A DNA stretch of 64,000 nt from JAOUEA01 sp963821925. GTDB lineage: Bacteria > Actinomycetota > UBA4738 > HRBIN12. Made by a program: the position numbers and the translations under genes. The first letter of the stretch is position 1. Each line of letters begins with the position of its first letter. The DNA is taken from the NCBI GenBank assembly GCA_963821925.1, contig CAWGFO010000001.1:124001-188000 (forward strand), read 5' to 3'. The notes under the pieces were generated by a model. It saw nothing but the letters and a program-made list of their open reading frames with translations, was not told the DNA's origin and ran no database searches. Below, piece by piece: positions 26,795-35,841 of this stretch.

Positions 26795-27951
26795 AGGCGC
26801 GCGATGATCCCCGCGAGCAACGCCATGCGCGGAACGACGCTGCGGAGGTCGATCCATTCCGCCGGCGCGTGATCGTCACCGCCGATCGGGCCTAGCCCAT
26901 CGATCGTGGGGGTGCCCGCCGCCGAGGTCGTGTTCGCGTCGGACGCGCCACCGGTCGCCGCGTCCCGAAGCTCGATCCCGAGCTCCGCCGCGACCTCGAT
27001 CGCGAGCTGCGCCAGATGGGCGCCGCCCTCCTTCTTCTCCATCGGGCGGTGCCAACCGTTCCCGTGCACCTCGGTCACGACGTCGGGCACCACATGGTCG
27101 GCCATGATCCGCTCGATCTCGGCCTCGGCCGCCTCGAGCGTCTCGAGCTCGGGCGAACGGAGGTCCACATGGAGCTCGCAACGTGCCGGCACGACGTTGC
27201 TCCGGGTGCCGCCCCGCGCCACGCCCACGTTCACCGTGACGCCGGGCCACCGGCCGTTCAGGGCCTGGAGCTCGATGATCTTGTGGGCCGCTTCCAGGAG
27301 CGCGTTGCGGCCCTTCTCTGGCTCGACGCCGGCGTGGGCGGCGCGCCCCATGATCGAGATCTCGTAATCGGTGATCCCCTTGCGCGCGCTCACGATGTCG
27401 CCGTTGGCCCGCGCGCCTTCGAGCACGAAGGCCACATCGTGCCGCGGCGCCAGCTCCCGGATCACCGGGCCGCTGAACGGAGAGCCGATCTCCTCGTCGG
27501 GATTGCAGACGTACGTGATCGTGCCGAACCCGTGGAATCCGGCCTCCTGGAGCACCTCGACGGCGAACATCCCCGTCAGTAGCCCCGCCTTCATGTCGGA
27601 GACGCCCGGGCCGCGTGCGAGGTCGCCGTCGATCGAGAACGGCCGCTCGGCGACCGTCCCGTCGTCGAACACGGTGTCCATGTGGCCGACCAGAAGGACG
27701 TCGGGGCCGCCACCGCCCACCAAGGTCCCGATCAGGAGGTCCCCCACCCGCGGCTCGTCGGGGCCGGGTACGTGCGGCGTCCGTCGGATCGACCACCCCG
27801 CCGCCCGGAGTCGAGCCTCGCATCGGTCCGCGATCTCGTTCACGCCCGCCGGCGAGTACGAGCCGCAGTCGACGTTGACCATCCGCTCGAGCTCGGCGAT
27901 GAACTCGTCGTAGCGCCGCTCGGCGATCGCGAGGAGTGCACGTGCGTCCAC
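26791..27951 (-). CDS. M20 family metallopeptidase (carboxypeptidase G2-like)
   Basis: The 386-residue di-zinc peptidase has GHMDTVFDDG (first metal His/Asp), GVSDMKAGLL (bridging Asp), NPDEEIGSPFS (catalytic Glu and metal ligand) and a lid domain containing GRAAHAGVEPEKGRN. Glutamate carboxypeptidases and amino-acid deacylases are the closest types. No signal peptide is present. GTG 27951 lies 6 nt after the minus -10 TAGCGT (27963-27958), so the mRNA is probably leaderless. The downstream histidine kinase is translationally coupled. Confidence 0.9.
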   Translation of the reverse strand: MDARALLAIAERRYDEFIAELERMVNVDCGSYSPAGVNEIADRCEARLRAAGWSIRRTPHVPGPDEPRVGDLLIGTLVGGGGPDVLLVGHMDTVFDDGTVAERPFSIDGDLARGPGVSDMKAGLLTGMFAVEVLQEAGFHGFGTITYVCNPDEEIGSPFSGPVIRELAPRHDVAFVLEGARANGDIVSARKGITDYEISIMGRAAHAGVEPEKGRNALLEAAHKIIELQALNGRWPGVTVNVGVARGGTRSNVVPARCELHVDLRSPELETLEAAEAEIERIMADHVVPDVVTEVHGNGWHRPMEKKEGGAHLAQLAIEVAAELGIELRDAATGGASDANTTSAAGTPTIDGLGPIGGDDHAPAEWIDLRSVVPRMALLAGIIARL

Positions 27952-27957
27952 GACGCG

Positions 27958-27967
27958 ACGCTAGCAT
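27958..27967. promoter_or_regulatory. Overlapping divergent -10 boxes (M20 peptidase / alcohol dehydrogenase)
   Basis: ACGCTAGCAT holds TAGCAT on the plus strand (27962-27967) and TAGCGT on the minus strand (27963-27958), sharing TA. The minus transcript is leaderless for the peptidase; the plus transcript carries a leader of about 20 nt with AGGAGG for the dehydrogenase. Confidence 0.65.
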
Positions 27968-27995
27968 GGCCTCCTCAACCGAGACAGGAGGACGG

Positions 27996-29123
27996 GTGGC
28001 ACGCGAAGGGTCAGGCGCCGTCGTCGACCACGCCGGCGGGTCGATCTCGGTCGAGCCGATCCTGATCGCCGATCCAGGCCCGGGCGAGGTCCTCGTCCGG
28101 CTGGCGGCGAGCGGCGTCTGCCACAGCGACGTATGGGCGATCGAGCACGGGAACTGGGGCTCCCCGTGGCCGATGCTCCTCGGGCATGAGGGCGCCGGTG
28201 TCGTCGATGCCGTGGGCGAGGGTGTCACGAACGTCTCACCGGGCGATCGCGTGGTGATCGCCTGGGCCGTGCCGTGCGGCCGCTGTCGCCAGTGCCGGCG
28301 CGGGATGCCCCGCCGATGCGGCCACGAGCTCGCACAGCCGCCGCGCGTGACCCGCGCCCGCGACGGCGCGGTCCTCACGGGCGTGCTCGACTGCGGAACG
28401 CTTGCCACCCACACCGTCGTCACCGCCCCGCAGGTGGTGCGGATGCCCGACGGGATCCCGCTCTCGCGCGCCTGCCTGCTCGGCTGCGGCGTCTCCACCG
28501 GTGTGGGCGCGGCGATCCAGACCGCGAAGGTCTGGCCTGGCGCGACGGTCGCGGTGATCGGACTGGGCGGGATCGGCCTCGCGGCGCTCCAGGGCGCCAA
28601 GATCGCCGGCGCCGGACGGCTGATCGCGGTCGACGTCGCACCCGCCAAGCTGGCGTGGGCCGGCGGGTTCGGCGCCACCGACGTCGTGGACGCGAGCGTC
28701 GGGGATCCGGTGGACGCGGTGCGCGCACTCACGGACGGGGAGGGCGTGGACATCGCGTTCGAGGCGGTCGGGAACCCGTCGTGCGTTCGTCAGGCGGTCG
28801 AGATGCTGGCGTTCGCGGGCACCGCCGTGGCGATCGGCGTGCCGCCCGTGCCGAGCGAGGTCACCCTCCCGTGGAACGGCTCGGATCGCGCGGCCTACCC
28901 GCACAAGGCGAACCTTTTGATCACCGACGGCGGTGACCCGATCCCCGAGCAGGACTTCCCCGAGATGGCGGACTGGTGTCTGGACGGGTCCCTCGACCTC
29001 GACGCGATGGTGACGCGCGAAGCGAGCCTCACCGACGACGACCTCTCCGAGGCGATCCGCGCGATGCTGGCCGGGGAGGTCATCAGGACCGTCGTGGTCC
29101 TCGACCCCGAGGCCGCGGGGTAG
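27996..29123 (+). CDS. Zinc-dependent alcohol dehydrogenase (class III / mycothiol-type MDR)
   Basis: The 375-residue medium-chain dehydrogenase has the catalytic-zinc motifs GVCHSD and GHEGAG, the four-cysteine structural zinc loop (CGRCRQCRRGMPRRC, about 90-105) and the NAD fold VIGLGGIGLAA near 190. The LLGCGVSTGVGAA segment is typical of class III and actinobacterial NDMA- or thiol-dependent enzymes that act on alcohols or aldehyde adducts. The GTG at 27996 is preferred to ATG 27966 because AGGAGG (27986-27991) precedes it and the family's N-terminus starts there. Confidence 0.87.
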   Translation: MAREGSGAVVDHAGGSISVEPILIADPGPGEVLVRLAASGVCHSDVWAIEHGNWGSPWPMLLGHEGAGVVDAVGEGVTNVSPGDRVVIAWAVPCGRCRQCRRGMPRRCGHELAQPPRVTRARDGAVLTGVLDCGTLATHTVVTAPQVVRMPDGIPLSRACLLGCGVSTGVGAAIQTAKVWPGATVAVIGLGGIGLAALQGAKIAGAGRLIAVDVAPAKLAWAGGFGATDVVDASVGDPVDAVRALTDGEGVDIAFEAVGNPSCVRQAVEMLAFAGTAVAIGVPPVPSEVTLPWNGSDRAAYPHKANLLITDGGDPIPEQDFPEMADWCLDGSLDLDAMVTREASLTDDDLSEAIRAMLAGEVIRTVVVLDPEAAG

Positions 29124-29135
29124 CATCCCGGCGCG

Positions 29136-29813
29136 ATGCGCACCACGACCGGCGGCGACCGCCGCGAGATGAACTGGATCTGGACGATCGGGGCTCCCCT
29201 CGTTCGGATGCTCTTCGGGCTGTTCTTCCGCCTGCGGATCGAAGGCATCGAACACGTCCCCCGGAGGGGCCAAGTGATCGTCGCTCCGAACCACGTGAGC
29301 GTGCTGGACGGACCGCTGATGGTTGCCACGGTCGGCACGCATCGCTGGCGCGCCACGCGATGCCTGATCGCCGCGGAGATCTTCACGGGCCTGACCGGAT
29401 GGATACTCCGTCAGGCCCGGCAGATCCCGATCCGGCGCGGCACCGGCGACATGGGAGCCCTCGACGAGGCGGTCGCGGCGATCCTCCACGGCGCGTGCGC
29501 GGGGGTGTTCCCGGAGGGCCGGGTGAGCGACGACGCGGATGCAGGACTCCAACGGATCCGCTCGGGCCTCACCCGGGTCGCGGTCCCCACGGGTGCGCCG
29601 GTGGTTCCCGTCGGCATCTGGGGAACCCAGAGGGTGTGGGCGAAGGCGGGCGTCGACCGCGCGGCACTCCTGCGGCGTCCCCACCTCGCGATCGTGTTCG
29701 GGCCGCCGATCATGCCGGCCGGTAGCACGCCCACCGAGTTCCGCGAGCGCTACCGGGTGGCGCTCGAGGCGCAGCTCGCCCGCGCGCAGCAGCTCGCCGG
29801 GGACGACGCGTGA
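29136..29813 (+). CDS. 1-acylglycerol-3-phosphate acyltransferase (PlsC family)
   Basis: The 225-residue membrane-associated acyltransferase has a hydrophobic N-terminal helix, the catalytic NHVSVLD motif (HX4D, near residue 52) and the FPEGR glycerol-phosphate-binding motif (near 128). It makes phosphatidic acid or related lipids. TAGCAT (29121-29126), which overlaps the dehydrogenase stop, ends 9 nt before ATG 29136, indicating a leaderless mRNA. Its stop overlaps the NUDIX start. Confidence 0.88.
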   Translation: MRTTTGGDRREMNWIWTIGAPLVRMLFGLFFRLRIEGIEHVPRRGQVIVAPNHVSVLDGPLMVATVGTHRWRATRCLIAAEIFTGLTGWILRQARQIPIRRGTGDMGALDEAVAAILHGACAGVFPEGRVSDDADAGLQRIRSGLTRVAVPTGAPVVPVGIWGTQRVWAKAGVDRAALLRRPHLAIVFGPPIMPAGSTPTEFRERYRVALEAQLARAQQLAGDDA

Positions 29814-30361
29814 CCGACGAGTCCCGCGATCCGTGGATCCGCCGCTCCCGCGCCACCGCATACGAGAACCCGTGGATCGAGGTCTGGCACGACGAGGTCG
29901 TGCGGCCGGACGGCAGCGACGGCATCTACGGCGTCGTGCATTTCCGGACGCGCGCGGTGGGCGCGGTCGTGCTCGATGACGCCGACCGTGTATTGCTGGT
30001 CGGGCAGTACCGCTACACGCTCGGTCGCTACTCGTGGGAGATCCCGGAGGGCGGCAGCCCATGGGGTGAGGACCCGCTCGACGGGGTCAAGCGAGAACTC
30101 GCCGAGGAGACCGGCTACACGGCCTCGGGATGGCGCGAGCTGATCCGCTTCACGTTGTCGAACTCGGTCACGGACGAAGAGGGCATGATGTTCGTGGCGA
30201 CGGGTCTCACGCCGGGCGACGCGGAGCCAGACCCCAGCGAAGAGCTCGCGGTCCGCTGGGTCGGACTCGACGAGGCGCTCGCGATGGTCGACGGCGGCGA
30301 GATCCACGACGTGATGACCCAGGTCGCACTCCTCGCGCTCCACCGCGAGCGCACGGGCTAG
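29810..30361 (+). CDS. NUDIX hydrolase (ADP-ribose pyrophosphatase-like)
   Basis: The 183-residue protein carries an intact Nudix box: EGGSPWGEDPLDGVKRE followed by LAEETGY, about residues 80-103. The preceding GQYRYTLGRYSWEIPEGG is the usual ADP-ribose pyrophosphatase layout. It would hydrolyse ADP-ribose or another nucleoside diphosphate derivative. GTG 29810 overlaps the PlsC stop. Its stop and the stop of the aminotransferase on the other strand share the bases CTAG (30358-30361). Confidence 0.87.
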   Translation: MTDESRDPWIRRSRATAYENPWIEVWHDEVVRPDGSDGIYGVVHFRTRAVGAVVLDDADRVLLVGQYRYTLGRYSWEIPEGGSPWGEDPLDGVKRELAEETGYTASGWRELIRFTLSNSVTDEEGMMFVATGLTPGDAEPDPSEELAVRWVGLDEALAMVDGGEIHDVMTQVALLALHRERTG

Positions 30362-32049
30362 CGCGCGCCGACCTCCTCGGGGAGCCAGAACCATCGCAGA
30401 TACTCGAAGTCCTCGCTCACCTCGACCGAGGGGCTCACGACCGGCAGTGGCGCCTCGGCGAGGATCGCTCGGCCCTCCTCGAGGTACCGGTCGAGCGCCG
30501 ACTCGGGCGCGCGGTGACGGTGTCCCTCGAAGATCATCTCGCCGCCCTCGTAGCGAACGTCGCGGAGTGACATCGGGGGCTCCGGCTGACCGTCCACGTG
30601 CCGCCACATCCCGGTTGGCGGATCGAAGCAGTAGCGCGGCAGGAGCCGCCATCCGTGGGTAGCGACCAGGTCAACCGAATCCAGGACGTAGTCGAACACC
30701 CGCTCGGTGAAGAAGTAGTTGAAGTTCACCCGCACCCAGCCGGGCTTGATGCCCTCGCACCCGGTGGCGATCTCGCGTTCGAACTCGTGCGACCGATCCA
30801 GATCGATGCCGAGGAGCCGGTGCCCGTACGGGCCCGCGCACGAGCATCCGCCCCGCGCCTGGATCCCGAACAGGTCGTTCAGGAGCGCCACGACGAAGTT
30901 GTGGTGCAGGTACCGCTGCTCGTGGCGCACGACGAACGACACGATCGACAGCCGCGGCAGGTCGTGGCTCCCGAGGATCTCGATATCGGGGTTCTCCTCC
31001 CACCGATGCATCGCACGGTGGGTGAACGATTCCTCGCGCGCGCGGATCGCCTCGGTGCCGACGGCCTCCTTGAGCTGGAACACGAGGCCCGCCCGGATCG
31101 ACTCCACGATCGCGGGCGTCCCGCCTTCCTCACGGTGCTCGATGTCATCGAGGTACCGGTGCTCCGTCGGGTTCACGTACGCGACCGTGCCGCCGCCGGG
31201 GACGCTCGGCACGCGGTTGTGGAAGAGATCCCGGCGCGCGACGAGCACCCCCGGGGTCCCCGGCCCACCCACGAACTTGTGCGGCGAGATGAACACGGCA
31301 TCCTTGTGGTCGAGTCCGGCATCGGCCGGCCCGTGGCGCGGCGACATCTCGATGTCCACATAGGGCGCGGCGGCCGCGAAGTCCCAGCAGGAGAGGGCGC
31401 CGTGCCGGTGCAGCAGCACGGAGATCGCGCGGACGTCGCTCAGGATCCCCGTGACGTTCGACGCGGCGGAGAAACTCCCGATCTTCACGGGCCGATCGGC
31501 GTGGGCGATCAACGCCCGCTCGAGCGCCGCCAGGTCGATCCGGCCGTCCTGGTCCTCGGGGACGGTCACGAGGTCGGCGATCGACTCGCGCCACGGCAGC
31601 TCGTTCGAATGGTGCTCGTACGGCCCGATGAACACGACCGGTCGCTCGTCGGCCGGGATGCGCGCCGAAAACCCGTATTGGTCGTCGAGCCCGGCCGGGA
31701 TCCGCAATTCGAGGCAGTCGATCAGCGTGTGGATCGCTCCCGTGGAACCGGCCCCACAGAACAGGACCACGTGCTCATCGGCGTTCGCGCCGACCGCCTC
31801 CCGGATGATCGCGCGAGCGTCCTCGCGGAACCTCGTGGTCTGCAAGCCGGTGCCGCTCGACTCCGTGTGGGTGTTCGCGTACAACGGCAGCACCGCATCG
31901 CGGATCAGATCCTCGATGAACGAGACCGAGCGGCCCGAAGCCGTGTAGTCGGCGTACGTGACCCGCCGCAGCCCGAACGGCGTCGCGATCGCCTCGTCCT
32001 CGCCGATCACCGCGGCTCGCACGGTGTCGATCAGTCGCTCGTCCGGCAC
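30358..32049 (-). CDS. Class V aminotransferase (cysteine desulfurase/selenocysteine lyase-like), long form
   Basis: The 563-residue PLP enzyme contains the class V features GSFSAASNVTG, WDFAAAAPYVD and the PLP lysine in ISPHKFVGGPG (near 255). A cysteine-rich loop RGGCSCAGPYGHR follows near 390. It is about 150 residues longer than SufS-type enzymes; the extra C-terminal part (RYCFDPPTGMWRH and onward) has no recognised domain. The exact reaction, desulfuration or another PLP reaction, is open. GTG 32049 is supported by TACCAT (32061-32056) 6 nt upstream, a leaderless start. Confidence 0.8.
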   Translation of the reverse strand: MPDERLIDTVRAAVIGEDEAIATPFGLRRVTYADYTASGRSVSFIEDLIRDAVLPLYANTHTESSGTGLQTTRFREDARAIIREAVGANADEHVVLFCGAGSTGAIHTLIDCLELRIPAGLDDQYGFSARIPADERPVVFIGPYEHHSNELPWRESIADLVTVPEDQDGRIDLAALERALIAHADRPVKIGSFSAASNVTGILSDVRAISVLLHRHGALSCWDFAAAAPYVDIEMSPRHGPADAGLDHKDAVFISPHKFVGGPGTPGVLVARRDLFHNRVPSVPGGGTVAYVNPTEHRYLDDIEHREEGGTPAIVESIRAGLVFQLKEAVGTEAIRAREESFTHRAMHRWEENPDIEILGSHDLPRLSIVSFVVRHEQRYLHHNFVVALLNDLFGIQARGGCSCAGPYGHRLLGIDLDRSHEFEREIATGCEGIKPGWVRVNFNYFFTERVFDYVLDSVDLVATHGWRLLPRYCFDPPTGMWRHVDGQPEPPMSLRDVRYEGGEMIFEGHRHRAPESALDRYLEEGRAILAEAPLPVVSPSVEVSEDFEYLRWFWLPEEVGAR

Positions 32050-32073
32050 GCGGGCATGGTACCCCCCCAACGA

Positions 32074-32102
32074 CGAAGGCCGGCCCTCGGGGCCGGCCTT
32101 CG
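32074..32102. terminator. Strong hairpin terminator after the sigma factor gene
   Basis: A 13-bp perfect stem (32074-32086 with 32090-32102) with a 3-nt TCG loop lies 22 nt beyond the sigma factor stop and just before the promoter of the next minus-strand gene. It is the clearest terminator in the window, though without a long T run. Confidence 0.8.
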
Positions 32103-32124
32103 TGTGACGCGATGTCCGTGGCGC

Positions 32125-33057
32125 TTAACCCAGCGCCACCGCGTTGATCAGGTTGGAGTCACGGAGCTTCCGAAGCGCCTCGCGCTCGATCAGGCGGACG
32201 CGCTCGCCGGAGAGACCCAGCACCTTGCCGGTCTCGCGCAGCGACAGCGGCTGCCCGTTCTCGAGCCCGTAGCGCAGGGCCACCACGTGGCGCTCACGCT
32301 CGTCGAGCACGCGGTCGACGGCGTCGCCGATCTCCTCGCGGAGGAGCGCGTCTTCGACCTCGTTGAACGCGGCGTCGGAGTCGACCTCCTCGATCAGATC
32401 GCCGAGCTCCGTGTCCTCGCCCACGGGCGACTGCAGGGACAGCGGCTCACGGCGGCCCATCTCCGTCAGGTCGTCGATCTCCTCGACCGTGGTGTCGAGG
32501 GCCTTGGCCAGCTCCTCGCGGCTGGGCTCGCGGCCCATGCTCTGCGCGAACTGGAACCGCGTGCGGTTCAGCTTGCGCAGCCGGTCGTGGATGTGGACGG
32601 GCAGACGGATCGAGCGGGAACGGTCCGCGATCGCACGCGTGATGCCCTGGCGGATCCACCAGGTCGCGTACGTCGAGAACTTGAACCCGCGGCGCCAGTC
32701 GAACAGCTCGACGGCACGCATCAAACCGATGTTGCCCTCCTGGATCAGGTCGAGCAGCGGCAGGCCCTGGCCCTGGTACTTGCGGGCCACGGACACCACG
32801 AGACGGAGGTTGGCCATGATGAACCGCTGACGCGCGGCCTCGGCCTTCTTCACATCCTGGCGGGCCTTGGCGATGCTCTTCTCGGACCGGAGACGTCCGG
32901 CTCGGAGGCGTTCCTCCCCCTCCTTGCCGCGCTCGATCGTCATGGCGAGCTCGACCTCTTCCTCCTTGGTCAGCAGCGGCTCGCGGGCCGCCGCCTCGAG
33001 GTAGAGGCGCAGGTCATCAGCGTCGTCGGTCCCAAGGGGACGCGCCGGCTCTGGCAC
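32125..33057 (-). CDS. RNA polymerase sigma-70 factor, primary-type (RpoD/SigA-like, group 1 or 2)
   Basis: The 310-residue protein has region 1.2 (DLRLYLEAAAREPLLTKEEE), 2.1-2.4 with ANLRLVVSVARKYQGQGL, DLIQEGNIGLMRAVE and YATWWIRQGITRAI, a full region 3, and region 4.2 with LRETGKVLGLSGERVRLIE. The long region 1.1 is missing, as in SigB-type group 2 factors and short actinobacterial primary factors. A charged alanine/lysine insert lies between 1.2 and 2.1. The -10 recognition helix fits the TANNNT boxes seen throughout. The GTG at 33057 follows a purine-rich GAGGAGGAGAG about 10 nt upstream. Confidence 0.93.
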   Translation of the reverse strand: MPEPARPLGTDDADDLRLYLEAAAREPLLTKEEEVELAMTIERGKEGEERLRAGRLRSEKSIAKARQDVKKAEAARQRFIMANLRLVVSVARKYQGQGLPLLDLIQEGNIGLMRAVELFDWRRGFKFSTYATWWIRQGITRAIADRSRSIRLPVHIHDRLRKLNRTRFQFAQSMGREPSREELAKALDTTVEEIDDLTEMGRREPLSLQSPVGEDTELGDLIEEVDSDAAFNEVEDALLREEIGDAVDRVLDERERHVVALRYGLENGQPLSLRETGKVLGLSGERVRLIEREALRKLRDSNLINAVALG

Positions 33058-33197
33058 TAGATATCACTCTCCTCCTCGAGGCCCTGTGGGCGTCGCGGAA
33101 CGCGACGCAACTGGGTCCTCGGGAACTCGGGTTCCTCGGTCAGCGGCGTAGGGGTGCCGGGCGCAGCGAGAAAACGCCTTGGCAGCCGCTGTTCCGC

Positions 33198-33227
33198 ATG
33201 GTAAGGGGTGCTTCGCGCGTTTGTAAA
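33198..33227 (-). promoter_or_regulatory. Promoter of the sigma factor gene; 430-nt intergenic region
   Basis: On the minus strand TTTACA (33227-33222), an 18-nt spacer and TACCAT (33203-33198) make the best consensus-like promoter in the window, giving a leader of about 130 nt before GTG 33057. The rest of the 33058-33487 gap shows a possible plus-strand -35 (TTGACG, 33416-33421) without a good -10 and the GAAAGGA ribosome binding site of the next gene. I see no RNA gene in it. Confidence 0.6.
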
Positions 33228-33487
33228 GCTCAGGGTAGGTAAAGGTCTTGTGAAGACGGCCCCGGACGGGACGAGGACGCGCGTGACGTTCACCCCGGTG
33301 AGCACCACCTTTCCTGACGGTTCAACCACTACAACCCCGTGAGGGCGTGCGATGTTCCCTCGGTGCGTACCCTCACCGGACGTTCGCCGCCACGCGACCC
33401 GCGGTTCCCCGTGACTTGACGCGGCGCACCGCCGTGCGCACGATGCGTCGGCGCGTGCAGCTTCCCCCCGATCGAAAGGATCCGTCG

Positions 33488-34915
33488 ATGCATCGTCGTC
33501 TGGTGGCCACCCTCGGAGCCGTTGCCCTGCTGGCCGGCGCGGTCGCGTTCGCGCTCGCTTCGCCCCCATCCCCGCCGGTCGGCGACGGGCGACGGGTGGA
33601 GGCCGGCTCGGCCCGTGAGGAGGCCGAGGAAGCGGTCGAGGATCTCCGTAAGGCCGCCACCCACACCTCCGAGGCCAACGCGGTGGAACCGATCGTGAGC
33701 GCGGCGGCCGCCGGATGGGCGCCCGAGCAGGTGTGGAGCGCCACCGGCAACGACTGGGAGCCGGCGATCGCCGCCGATCCGGGTGCGGGATCGTCCTGGG
33801 TGTACCAGGCCACCACCCGCTACGGCGGACCGAAGGCGTGCACGCAGTGCCCCGACCCCGCGATCATCGTCCGCGCCTCGAGCGACGGCGGCGTCACGTG
33901 GGGTCCCGACCGCTACCTCTGCGCGTGCAAGAACACCAAGGGCCAGAACGACCCCCAGCTCGCGGTCGCGACGAACGGGACGGTCTACGCGGCCTGGCTG
34001 AACGACTACAACCCGGGCGTCGTCTTCTCGAAGTCGACCGACCACGGCGTGACCTGGAGCGCTCCCGTGAGCGTCAAGGGCAAGGGCCTCTCGTTCAGCG
34101 ACAAGCCGATCCTCGCGATCAGCCCGAGCGGGCAGGACGTGTACATCGCCTGGAACGCGAGCGACTCCTATATCAGCGTGTCGCACAACGGCGGGGCATC
34201 GTTCGCCGCACGGGTGAAGACGAACAGCGACTCCCTGTACTGGTTCGCCGAGGGCGGCATCGTGGCGCCGAACGGGAACGTGTTCTTCGGTGAGAGCGCC
34301 GAGAATCAGAACGCCACCGGCCAGGTGAAGCTCGCGGTGATCCGCTCCACGAACGGCGGCACCAGCTGGACGGCGCAGATCATCGACACGAGCGAGCAGC
34401 AGCCGGTCTGCACGGTCCCCAGTTGCCCGGCGGACTTCCTGTCCTCGCAAGCGGGGATCGGCGTGGACAGCGCCGGCACGCTGATGGTGGCCTACACGCT
34501 GAACACGGTCGCCGGAGCCCCGAAGGATCTGTTCGTGCGGACCTCGACCGACAACGGCGTGACCTGGAGCGCCAGGACGGAGATCGGTCAGAACTCGGGC
34601 GACGCCGGGTTCCCGGTGATCGAAGGCGTGGGTGCCAACGACTTCCGGGTGGCGTGGCAGGACGATCGGAACGGGGCGACCTCGTGGAACACGTGGTACC
34701 GACGTACGACGAACGGCGGCTCCACGTGGAGCGCCGCCGTGCGGCTGTCCGACGCGACCTCCGGCGCCACGTACAAGAACGCGAACGGCTACGCGTTCCC
34801 GTACGGCGACTACTTCGACCTCGACGTCACCCCGACCGGCACCAACGTGCTGATCTGGGCCGAGGGGAACAACTACGTCGGGCCCGGCGGCACCTGGTTC
34901 ACGAGGGGCGCGTAG
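33488..34915 (+). CDS. Secreted Asp-box (BNR) repeat protein, sialidase-like propeller
   Basis: The 475-residue protein has a signal peptide (MHRRLVATLGAVALLAGA...) and an acidic alanine/glutamate-rich spacer, then six Asp-box motifs: SSDGGVTW, STDHGVTW, SHNGGASF, STNGGTSW, STDNGVTW and TTNGGSTW. Two short cysteine pairs (CTQCPDP, CACKN) stand early in the propeller. It resembles the protein at 924-2684 in plan but not closely in sequence. ATG 33488 has GAAAGGA upstream. Ligand and activity are unknown. Confidence 0.82.
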   Translation: MHRRLVATLGAVALLAGAVAFALASPPSPPVGDGRRVEAGSAREEAEEAVEDLRKAATHTSEANAVEPIVSAAAAGWAPEQVWSATGNDWEPAIAADPGAGSSWVYQATTRYGGPKACTQCPDPAIIVRASSDGGVTWGPDRYLCACKNTKGQNDPQLAVATNGTVYAAWLNDYNPGVVFSKSTDHGVTWSAPVSVKGKGLSFSDKPILAISPSGQDVYIAWNASDSYISVSHNGGASFAARVKTNSDSLYWFAEGGIVAPNGNVFFGESAENQNATGQVKLAVIRSTNGGTSWTAQIIDTSEQQPVCTVPSCPADFLSSQAGIGVDSAGTLMVAYTLNTVAGAPKDLFVRTSTDNGVTWSARTEIGQNSGDAGFPVIEGVGANDFRVAWQDDRNGATSWNTWYRRTTNGGSTWSAAVRLSDATSGATYKNANGYAFPYGDYFDLDVTPTGTNVLIWAEGNNYVGPGGTWFTRGA

Positions 34916-34952
34916 TCGAGGAGGGGCGTCTCCCGCGCGATAGCGTGGAGTC

Positions 34953-35840
34953 GTGAGCGACGACCTGCCGCCCCTCCAGACGATCGATCTCGACGGCCCC
35001 GTCGCGTACCGGGAGTGGGCGGGGCCGGCGGAGACCACGTTCGTGATGGTGCACGGGCTCGGTGGCACCAACGTGAACTGGGTGCGGGTCGCCCCGGGGC
35101 TCGCCGGGCTCGGGCGGGTGCTGGCGCTCGACCTCCCGGGGTTCGGACAGAGCCCACGCGCCGGCAGGGGGTCGGGCATGATGGATCTGCGACGCACGCT
35201 GTCGCGGTTCGTCGGAGCGGTCGGCACCGGTGACGTCGTCCTCTCGGGGAACTCGATGGGAGGCGTCGTGTCGATGATCCAGGCGGCCGTCGAGCCGGGA
35301 TCGGTGCACGCGCTCGTCCTGACCGGGGCCGGATTCCCGCGGGCGCACCACGTGCAGCCGCATCCGCTCGTGTGGGCGGCGCTCGCCGTCTACGAGGCAC
35401 CCCAGATCGGCGACCTCCTCGCTCAGATCCGCACGCGGGAGATCGATGCCGAGCGGGTGGTGCGGCTCGGCATGCGTTTCATCGTGGCCGATCTCGCCTC
35501 GATCCCCGACGATGTGCTCCAGCTGCACGTCGACGCCGTGCGCGCGCATGCGAACGACACGGACGCCGGGCCCGCGTTCGTGGACGCGGCACGGTCGCTC
35601 CTACGGCTCGGACGGCGGCCCGACGCGGGCCCCCGCATCCTCGGGAACGTGGCGGCACCGGTCCTCGTACTGCATGGTCGGCGCGACACGCTGGTCCCCG
35701 CGGGATGGGCCGAGGCCGCCCTGCGCGAACACCCGGCCTGGCGCGGACGCATCTTCCCCGACCTCGGGCACGTCCCGATGCTGGAGGCGCCGGGCCGATG
35801 GCTCGCCGAGGTCGCCGACTGGCTGGGCGAGGTGCGCTGA
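34953..35840 (+). CDS. Alpha/beta hydrolase
   Basis: The 295-residue alpha/beta hydrolase has the oxyanion motif VHGLGGTNVNW, the nucleophile elbow GNSMGG (Ser near residue 108), the acid in HGRRDTLVP and the catalytic His in DLGHVPMLE close to the C-terminus. Substrate is not evident. GTG 34953 lies 6 nt after TAGCGT (34941-34946), a leaderless start. It converges with the antiporter gene with no spacer between the stops. Confidence 0.85.
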   Translation: MSDDLPPLQTIDLDGPVAYREWAGPAETTFVMVHGLGGTNVNWVRVAPGLAGLGRVLALDLPGFGQSPRAGRGSGMMDLRRTLSRFVGAVGTGDVVLSGNSMGGVVSMIQAAVEPGSVHALVLTGAGFPRAHHVQPHPLVWAALAVYEAPQIGDLLAQIRTREIDAERVVRLGMRFIVADLASIPDDVLQLHVDAVRAHANDTDAGPAFVDAARSLLRLGRRPDAGPRILGNVAAPVLVLHGRRDTLVPAGWAEAALREHPAWRGRIFPDLGHVPMLEAPGRWLAEVADWLGEVR

Positions 35841-35841
35841 A

